From contig CANNFE010000002.1 in the NCBI GenBank assembly GCA_947503775.1, forward strand, positions 186,001 to 250,000: a stretch of 64,000 bases of DNA, given 5' to 3'. The notes under the pieces are model-generated. The model searched no databases. It was given only the letters and a program-made list of their open reading frames with translations, and was not told the origin of the DNA. Within the stretch, counting starts at the first letter, position 1, and every line of letters begins with the position of its first letter. Below are positions 58,769 to 64,000 of this stretch, one piece after another. A program made the position numbers and the translations under genes. The DNA comes from an uncultured Paracoccaceae bacterium. GTDB lineage: Bacteria > Pseudomonadota > Alphaproteobacteria > Rhodobacterales > Rhodobacteraceae.

Positions 58769-60328
58769 ATGTTTTGGAATGGTTTCCGTCTTGCATGTGC
58801 AGGTTTGATTCTCGCGTTTTCCCCGATACTTGTCCAGGCTCAGGACGAAAGTACGATCGTAGACCGTCTGCGAGAGCAGGCCTCAGAAGATGAAGCTCTA
58901 TCCAGAGTTTTAACCCAGATTAATCGACAGCTTGATAGCCAGCAGTTTTCCGCAACATTAAGACGACATCTCGGCATTCTTTATCAGGTTGCGCCGGAGG
59001 GAGAGTTGACTGCGGAGCGTCTGGAGCTCTTTAAGAGTAGAGAGCTTGCTGCAGGACGCGCTACAATCATATCGCAATTCATTCGGTTAGATCTGGATGC
59101 AGACGGAGAAATCTCTCAATATGAAAGAGAGCAGATAACCGGATCAAGCGCTGCAGAAGTTGACATTCTTTTTGGATCTGCCGACCAAAACGATGATGAT
59201 CGCATCAGTTTTTCGGAAATCTTGGAATACTCCGTGCAGCAGGTATCGAGTCAGAATGGTGCAGGCCGATATGAGTACCTTTTGTACTTCGATGCCGATC
59301 AAAACGGTACCGTTTCCTCCAAAGATATAATCGCCACGATTACGGCTCTTGATGAGCTCAAAACCGAATTGCAATTACCGGACGTGGCAGGACGCCCGCG
59401 ACAACCCGTAACATGTGAAGCCCCGCGCCCGGCAGAGGACGATCAGGTCATCGTGATGAGCAGTTACGAGGGCTCCTCCCTATCGACGGTAAGCGTCGGC
59501 GGTCAGGATAATGTGACCCAGGTCGCTCATATAGAAATAGAGGCAGGAGACACCCCGCTCTACATCGTGCTGACCTCCTATGAGAGTATCATCTGGGACA
59601 TCACCGGTGAAACGGACCGTGTCGCATCTCTCGTCGTCCAACGGTCACTTCCGGGGAATGGTGGCGGTGCGGGAGTCATCGGGATCGATGAAAGCAAAAT
59701 CACGTTCGTAAGACCTTCCGGCTGTTTTGATAGCTATGCTGCGGTTGACAGCTCCAAAGGCGCGGCGGCCTTTCGAAAGGTCGAGCGTAGTCTTGGCCGC
59801 GCGCCGGACACCATGCTGTCCTATTACACCATCCGCAGTGTGGCACTGCCATCCGGAAATGGGAAAGCAAGTCAGGGGGAAGGCTCTGACACCATTATTT
59901 TTGGCGGCAGAAGTTATACCCTGACGCCGGACGGGCTTTTGCTGGAGGATACCGAAGGCCAGACGCCGGATGAATATCCCGCGGGGGCGACTCTGACCCA
60001 CCGGTCTCTCCTGCGATTCTACGATGATGGCGTTCGTGAGGTAGACATCGACACCGTGGTGTCGCCTCAAGAGATCGCTCAATACGATATTCTGCCCCAA
60101 CAGGCCGGGTTGCTGCAGCTCATCCTCGATGGCCGGATCCGTTACACACCAGAGGGACAATATCTGATCGTCGAAGAGATCGAACGGTTTCCTGCCGGTC
60201 TCGCCGGGGCTCATAGTGTTAAGTTCCTCTTGGCTGAAGGCGTCAAGATGCCGGGCGGGTCCCCGTCGCATTCTTCTGTCAGATCGGCAAAAACCCGGGA
60301 GTGCCTCATCCGGCGCTGCCATCCCTGA
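58769..60328 (+). CDS. Secreted EF-hand protein of unknown function
   Basis: 519 aa from ATG 58769; GGAGG at 58759-58763 supports it over ATG 58757. Signal peptide FRLACAGLILAFSPILVQAQ. Three EF-hand loops: DLDADGEISQYE (residues 108-119), DQNDDDRISFSE (139-150) and DADQNGTVSSKD (175-186), each with acidic residues at positions 1, 3, 5 and 12 or near-equivalents, so Ca2+ binding is likely. The ~300-aa C-terminal part (VIVMSSYEGSSLSTVSVGGQ, PLYIVLTSYESIIWDITGET) is beta-rich and unrecognised. The first third and the leader use more A/T-ending codons than the neighbours, hinting at transfer or fast evolution. Confidence 0.8.
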   Translation: MFWNGFRLACAGLILAFSPILVQAQDESTIVDRLREQASEDEALSRVLTQINRQLDSQQFSATLRRHLGILYQVAPEGELTAERLELFKSRELAAGRATIISQFIRLDLDADGEISQYEREQITGSSAAEVDILFGSADQNDDDRISFSEILEYSVQQVSSQNGAGRYEYLLYFDADQNGTVSSKDIIATITALDELKTELQLPDVAGRPRQPVTCEAPRPAEDDQVIVMSSYEGSSLSTVSVGGQDNVTQVAHIEIEAGDTPLYIVLTSYESIIWDITGETDRVASLVVQRSLPGNGGGAGVIGIDESKITFVRPSGCFDSYAAVDSSKGAAAFRKVERSLGRAPDTMLSYYTIRSVALPSGNGKASQGEGSDTIIFGGRSYTLTPDGLLLEDTEGQTPDEYPAGATLTHRSLLRFYDDGVREVDIDTVVSPQEIAQYDILPQQAGLLQLILDGRIRYTPEGQYLIVEEIERFPAGLAGAHSVKFLLAEGVKMPGGSPSHSSVRSAKTRECLIRRCHP

Positions 60329-60699
60329 TCCAGGTCTCGACGTGACTGCCTGTTGGCCTCTTCGATAAATATCGGAGGGGCCAACACCCCGACACGCCAC
60401 TGCCGGATCGTTCGGCTGGTAGTCTCTCCCTCCTGCCCGACCCTCGATAAGATCATCCCCGCCGACAGGCATTATCGCGACCTATAAGCCGCCGCTTATG
60501 TGTTTTTGCCGGCTGCCTGCGCAACATGCGCCGCGCGGTGCCTTAATTGCGGCTTTCGCGAAAACGCCTCCTCCCGTATGCCGACGCGATGCCGCCCGGA
60601 TGCCGCGTGCCCGATTTCGAGGATTTGTCCGCGTTAACCCTTGATTCGTGCGAGCGCCCGGACACATCCTTGCGCACGCCCGAAGGAACGGAGTTCGCC
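60329..60699. other. Intergenic region with inverted repeats
   Basis: 371 bp without a supported gene. A long inverted repeat GTTGGCC ... CGATA-aa-TATCG ... GGCCAAC (60352-60385) follows the EF-hand gene. ATAAGC-cgcc-GCTTAT then GTGTTTTT (60484-60507) resembles a weak terminator. Its stem matches the one before bchZ (18117-18136). The SBP frame is open from 60547, but no signal-peptide-like start exists there. Confidence 0.5.
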
Positions 60700-62262
60700 A
60701 TGCGTCTGATTTTGCCTCTTGCCGCCGCCTGCCTTGCCACATCGCTTCCCGCCGAGGAATTCCGCTGGGCCGGCACCACCGATCCGCAGACGATGGACCC
60801 CCACGCAGTCAACGCCGCGCCGGTTCTGGGCTTTCTGAACAACGTCTATGAAGGTCTCGTTCGGCGCGACAAGGAAATGAGGATCGAACCCGCCCTGGCC
60901 ACCTCCTGGGAGCCGATCGGAGACGGCGAAGGCTGGCGCTTCATCCTGCGGGAAGGCGTAAAATTCCATGGGGGAGAAGACTTTACGGCCGAAGACGTCA
61001 TCTTCTCTTACGAACGCGCCAGCTCTGACGAGGCCGACACGTCAAGCTGGTTCGCCCCGGTCGAGCGGATGGAAATGGTCGACGATTTCACCGTCGACGT
61101 CTACACGATCGCGCCCAATCCGATCTTCCCCGACAGCATCGCCAACTGGATGATCATGGACAGCGGCTGGGCCGAGGCGAACGACGCGACACGCCCCAAC
61201 AAGGAGGGCGAAAGCTACACCACGCTCAACACCAACGGCACCGGCGCCTTCCAGCTCATCGACCGCCAGCCGGGCCTGCAAACGGTCCTCGAACCTTTCG
61301 ACGGCTGGTGGGGCGAGACCGAAAGCAACATCACCCGCGCCACCTTCACCCCGATCCAAAACCCCGCCACCGCCGTCGCCGCCTTGCTCTCAGGCGATGT
61401 CGATCTGATCAATCCCGTTCCGATCCAGGACGCAGAGCGTTTGGCGCAGGCTGACGGTGTCCAGGTCATCCAGGGGATCGAGGCGCGCGTCATCATGCTG
61501 GGCTTTGCGCTCGAAGCGGCGACGCTGACCGGGGGCGGCAACGAGGGTGATGCAAATCCGTTTACAAATCAGAAGGTTAGGATGGCCGTAGCGCAGGCGA
61601 TCAACGTGCCCGCGATCCTTCAGACGATCATGCGCGGCAATGCCGAACCCGCCTCGCAGCTCGTCTCGCCCGCCATGCGTGGCTACACGCCATCCCTTGC
61701 CGCGCGCCCCGAATACACGGCCGGAGAGGCGCGGACGCTCCTGCAGGAAGCGGGCTATCCCGACGGGTTTTCCTTCGGCTTCAAATGCCCCAACGACCGC
61801 TATCTGAACGACGAGGCTGTCTGCCAGGCCATCACAGCGATGCTGGCCCAGGTCGGCCTCGATGCGCAGCTCGATGCCATGCCGGTTCGCAACTATTGGC
61901 CGGAACTGCGCGAGGACAACTTCGACATGTATCTTCTCGGCTGGTCCCCGGGCACGTTCGACGCCGAGCATCCCATTCGCTTTCTTGCCGCAACCCCAGA
62001 TGCCGAAGCCAAACTGGGCAGCTGGAATTTCGGAGGCTTCTCGAACCCGGAAGTCGACAGGCTTCTGCCGCTGATCCAGTCCGAGATCGACGAGCCGACC
62101 CGCCAGCAGATGCTGGACGAGGTGGCGGGCATCCTTCAGGAGCAAGTGGCCTATGTTCCGCTTTACGTTCAACCGCTGCTTTGGGGCGCCCGTGACGAGG
62201 TCGATCTTACGCAACGCGCGGATGATTTCCTTGTTTTGAGATGGATCAGCATTGGCACCTAG
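60700..62262 (+). CDS. ABC transporter substrate-binding protein, SBP family 5 (paralogue)
   Basis: 520 aa from ATG 60700 (MRLILPLAAACLATSLPAEE, a signal peptide). Same architecture as the gene at 53689: GTTDPQTMDPHAVNAAPVLG, NNVYEGLVRRDKEMRIEPAL, LREGVKFHGGEDFTAEDVIF, KCPNDRYLNDEAVCQAITAM and LLGWSPGTFDAEHPIRFLAA. Likely a periplasmic peptide-type solute receptor. No permease genes adjoin; it may share a remote transporter. Confidence 0.92.
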   Translation: MRLILPLAAACLATSLPAEEFRWAGTTDPQTMDPHAVNAAPVLGFLNNVYEGLVRRDKEMRIEPALATSWEPIGDGEGWRFILREGVKFHGGEDFTAEDVIFSYERASSDEADTSSWFAPVERMEMVDDFTVDVYTIAPNPIFPDSIANWMIMDSGWAEANDATRPNKEGESYTTLNTNGTGAFQLIDRQPGLQTVLEPFDGWWGETESNITRATFTPIQNPATAVAALLSGDVDLINPVPIQDAERLAQADGVQVIQGIEARVIMLGFALEAATLTGGGNEGDANPFTNQKVRMAVAQAINVPAILQTIMRGNAEPASQLVSPAMRGYTPSLAARPEYTAGEARTLLQEAGYPDGFSFGFKCPNDRYLNDEAVCQAITAMLAQVGLDAQLDAMPVRNYWPELREDNFDMYLLGWSPGTFDAEHPIRFLAATPDAEAKLGSWNFGGFSNPEVDRLLPLIQSEIDEPTRQQMLDEVAGILQEQVAYVPLYVQPLLWGARDEVDLTQRADDFLVLRWISIGT

Positions 62263-62289
62263 ATGCCGGTAAGGCCGATGTAAGCGCGT

Positions 62290-62310
62290 GCCGGGGGAAC
62301 CACCCCCGGC
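62290..62310 (+). terminator. GC-rich hairpin after the second solute-binding gene
   Basis: GCCGGGGG (62290-62297), loop AACCA, CCCCCGGC (62303-62310), then AAATAGTCGTTTCTTTTC. No clean T-run, so either a weak terminator or an RNA-end stabiliser. The same stem follows ccrM at 26944-26963. Confidence 0.55.
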
Positions 62311-62365
62311 AAATAGTCGTTTCTTTTCTGAACGGTGGCAAACACCGACAAAGAAAGGAAGACCG

Positions 62366-64000
62366 ATGCGCAGCACGTCACTCAAATCGACCACGGCTCT
62401 TCTGCTGACCCTAGGTTTTGCGTTGCCGACGCTTGGCCATGCGCAGGAAACGGCCCCGGATGCAGCGGATATCTGCCCCGAAGACATATCCGAGGCTGAT
62501 TGTGCACTCCTTCTCGAAACAGAGGCAGAAACAGAAACCGAAGGAGAGGCCGAGCCCGAAACCGGCGACGAGGATGCCGAGACACTCGAGGAAGCCGAAC
62601 CGGCCGAACCTGCGGGAGAAGCAGTTCCTGCGGACGGTGATACGGCCGCCGATGGGTCAGAGCCGGCCGAAGGTGACGCTCCGGCGGACGAGGGATCGGA
62701 GGTGGTTGAACCTGCTCCTGCCGATCCGGCTCCGGTCGAAGAAACGACAGCCCCGTCTGAGCCAGCGGGTGGTGATACCGCAGCTGACCCCGAAGAGGTG
62801 CTGACCGAAGAACAGCCCGCGCCGGATCCCGCTGTTCCCGCAGATCCCGAAGCGGTTGCCGAGGAGCCCGATCCGTCCATCGTGACCGAAGACACTGAGA
62901 TCGTAACCCCGGACGCCGAGGAAACGCCCGCGCCCGAGGTGTCCACGACACCTGCCGAAGACGTTGCGACCGAAAAGCCCGCGCCCGAAGCGGAGACGGC
63001 GACAGAAGCCGAGACTACACCCGAGGCACCGGCAGAAACCGTCGAAGAGACACAAACCGATCCGGCCCCCGAAACCGAGACTGCGGACACCGATGTTGCC
63101 GAACCGACACCGGAAGATGCTCCGGCTGAGGCGGAGGCGAGCACTGAAGTCGAGGCCGCGCCGGAAACCGATGTCGCAGCCGAAGAACCCGAGGTCATTC
63201 AAGAGGATACCGAAGAGAGCACGGCCGCCGCGAACGAGACGCCCGAAGCTGAGGCGACAGCAGATGTCGAGGTGGACACGGCACTTGAGGATGGCGACGT
63301 CCAGACCGAGATCGTGACCGAAGAGACGACCCGCTCGAGCGATCAGGACTTCGAGACCTCTGCCAGCGGCAACGACGATGATGAGGACGGTCTCTCAAAT
63401 CTCGAGAAGTTCGCCCTTGGCGCCGCCGGTCTTGTCGTGCTGGACCAGATCATCGGCCAGAACGAACAGGTCGTATCTAATACCGGCGATCGCCTTGTCG
63501 TGCAGCGCAATGATGGCGAATATTATGTACTCAAGGACGACAACGCCCTGCTGCGCCAGCCCGGGGTCGAGGTGTCGACACGCACCTTCGACGATGGATC
63601 GACGCTTCAGCGGGTCAATCGCCAGGACGGATCGCAGGTTGTCACGATCCGCGCGGCCAACGGTCAGGTCCTTCGCCGCTCGCGTATCCTACCGGATGGC
63701 ACCGAGGTTCTGCTTTTCGATGATACCGCCGAGGCCGAACCGGTCGAGGTGACTGACCTGCCCGCTGCCGAAAACCGTAGCATCTCACTTGATACCGCGA
63801 CCGAAGAGGAGTTGCGCGCTGCCTTGTTCGCGCGCGAGGTCGAAGCCCTTGATCGGCGCTTCACGCTTCAGCAGGTCCGCCAGATCCGCGCCGTTCGCGA
63901 GCTGATGCCGGTGATCGAGCTTGATGCGGTGACATTCGATACCGGATCCGCCGCGATCCGGTCGACAGAGGTCGATGACCTTATCGCAATCGGTGATGCG
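62366..64000 (+). CDS. OmpA-family protein with long acidic low-complexity region, 3' truncated by window end
   Basis: 545 codons open to base 64000. ATG 62366 has SD AAAGGAAG. Signal peptide TTALLLTLGFALPTLGHAQE. Residues ~40-330 are Glu/Ala/Pro/Thr-rich (EAETETEGEAEPETGDEDAE), consistent with an extended periplasmic spacer. A short hydrophobic stretch ALGAAGLVVLDQIIG follows, then a beta-rich domain (LVVQRNDGEYYVLKDDNALL). The end ELMPVIELDAVTFDTGSAAI begins an OmpA-C peptidoglycan-binding domain. A 602-codon minus-strand ORF opposite (61390-63198) is a compositional shadow. Confidence 0.88.
   Translation, partial: MRSTSLKSTTALLLTLGFALPTLGHAQETAPDAADICPEDISEADCALLLETEAETETEGEAEPETGDEDAETLEEAEPAEPAGEAVPADGDTAADGSEPAEGDAPADEGSEVVEPAPADPAPVEETTAPSEPAGGDTAADPEEVLTEEQPAPDPAVPADPEAVAEEPDPSIVTEDTEIVTPDAEETPAPEVSTTPAEDVATEKPAPEAETATEAETTPEAPAETVEETQTDPAPETETADTDVAEPTPEDAPAEAEASTEVEAAPETDVAAEEPEVIQEDTEESTAAANETPEAEATADVEVDTALEDGDVQTEIVTEETTRSSDQDFETSASGNDDDEDGLSNLEKFALGAAGLVVLDQIIGQNEQVVSNTGDRLVVQRNDGEYYVLKDDNALLRQPGVEVSTRTFDDGSTLQRVNRQDGSQVVTIRAANGQVLRRSRILPDGTEVLLFDDTAEAEPVEVTDLPAAENRSISLDTATEEELRAALFAREVEALDRRFTLQQVRQIRAVRELMPVIELDAVTFDTGSAAIRSTEVDDLIAIGDA

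Noticed and set aside
61390-63198. 602-codon minus-strand ORF rich in Ser, Ala, Gly and Val
   Set aside because: It is antisense to the Glu/Ala/Pro-rich region of the OmpA-family gene and to the end of the solute-binding gene. Its low-complexity composition follows from GAG/GAA and GCC codons opposite; no RBS or known domain is seen.

Overview
The window is a high-GC alphaproteobacterial chromosome segment from a phototrophic member of the Rhodobacteraceae (Rhodobacter/Roseobacter group). The evidence is a photosynthesis gene cluster with spheroidene-type carotenoid genes (crtA, crtC, crtD, crtF), LH1 and type-II reaction-centre genes followed by a PufX-like gene and no pufC, TGT-N12-ACA operators of the PpsR/CrtJ type, a CcrM-type GANTC methyltransferase, and a Rhodobacteraceae-style flagellar cluster. 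The genus cannot be fixed from the sequence. A PufX-bearing lineage (Rhodobacter, Rhodobaca or Roseinatronobacter-like) is inferred.

Layout. 1-1870: housekeeping (Tim44-like end, mltA, smr). 1867-22391: half of a photosynthesis cluster. The minus-strand operon crtA-bchI-bchD-bchO diverges from crtI-crtB-tspO; crtD-crtC diverges from the long superoperon crtE-crtF-bchC-bchX-(new small ORF)-bchY-bchZ-pufQ-pufB-pufA-pufL-pufM-pufX, which ends in a strong terminator near 22506-22544. PpsR-type boxes sit in all three control regions. The bchFNBHLM-puhA half is not in the window. 22545-27890: assorted genes (an unknown protein, a membrane protein with a putative DNA-binding tail, small secreted proteins, rnhB, ccrM, an ArsR/SRPBCC pair). 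27911-53539: a large flagellar cluster (fliPNHF; fliL-DUF6468-motE-motA-unknown-sltF-flhA-fliR-flhB-fliJ-like; fliL-like-flgH-flgA-flgG-flgF-fliQ-fliE-flgC-flgB; fliI; flgI-flgL-flgK-flgE; motB). It is interrupted by an SDR gene and a decayed IS481-type transposase fragment, and has one-mismatch CtrA-like boxes at three control points. 53689-64000: two paralogous peptide-type solute-binding proteins, a YjhX-family gene bracketed by arrays of palindromic repeats, a KtrAB-type K+ uptake system, a secreted EF-hand protein in lower-GC sequence, and the start of an OmpA-family protein that runs off the window.

The photosynthesis genes cover carotenoid synthesis from prenyl diphosphate to spheroidenone-type pigments, Mg insertion into protoporphyrin (BchI, BchD), chlorin reduction (BchXYZ) and C3 oxidation (BchC), and the RC-LH1 polypeptides that bind the products. 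The most unusual observations are: (i) stop-codon-anchored palindromic repeats whose stems covary between copies (23321, 55277-55608, 56070-56418); (ii) a 63-codon ORF with its own SD that fills the bchX-bchY gap and is coupled to bchY by ATGA; (iii) a crtD/crtC junction that looks shifted by one base; (iv) fliP apparently starting at CTG within a CTGA overlap with fliN; and (v) a hairpin-rich insert between bchY and bchZ.
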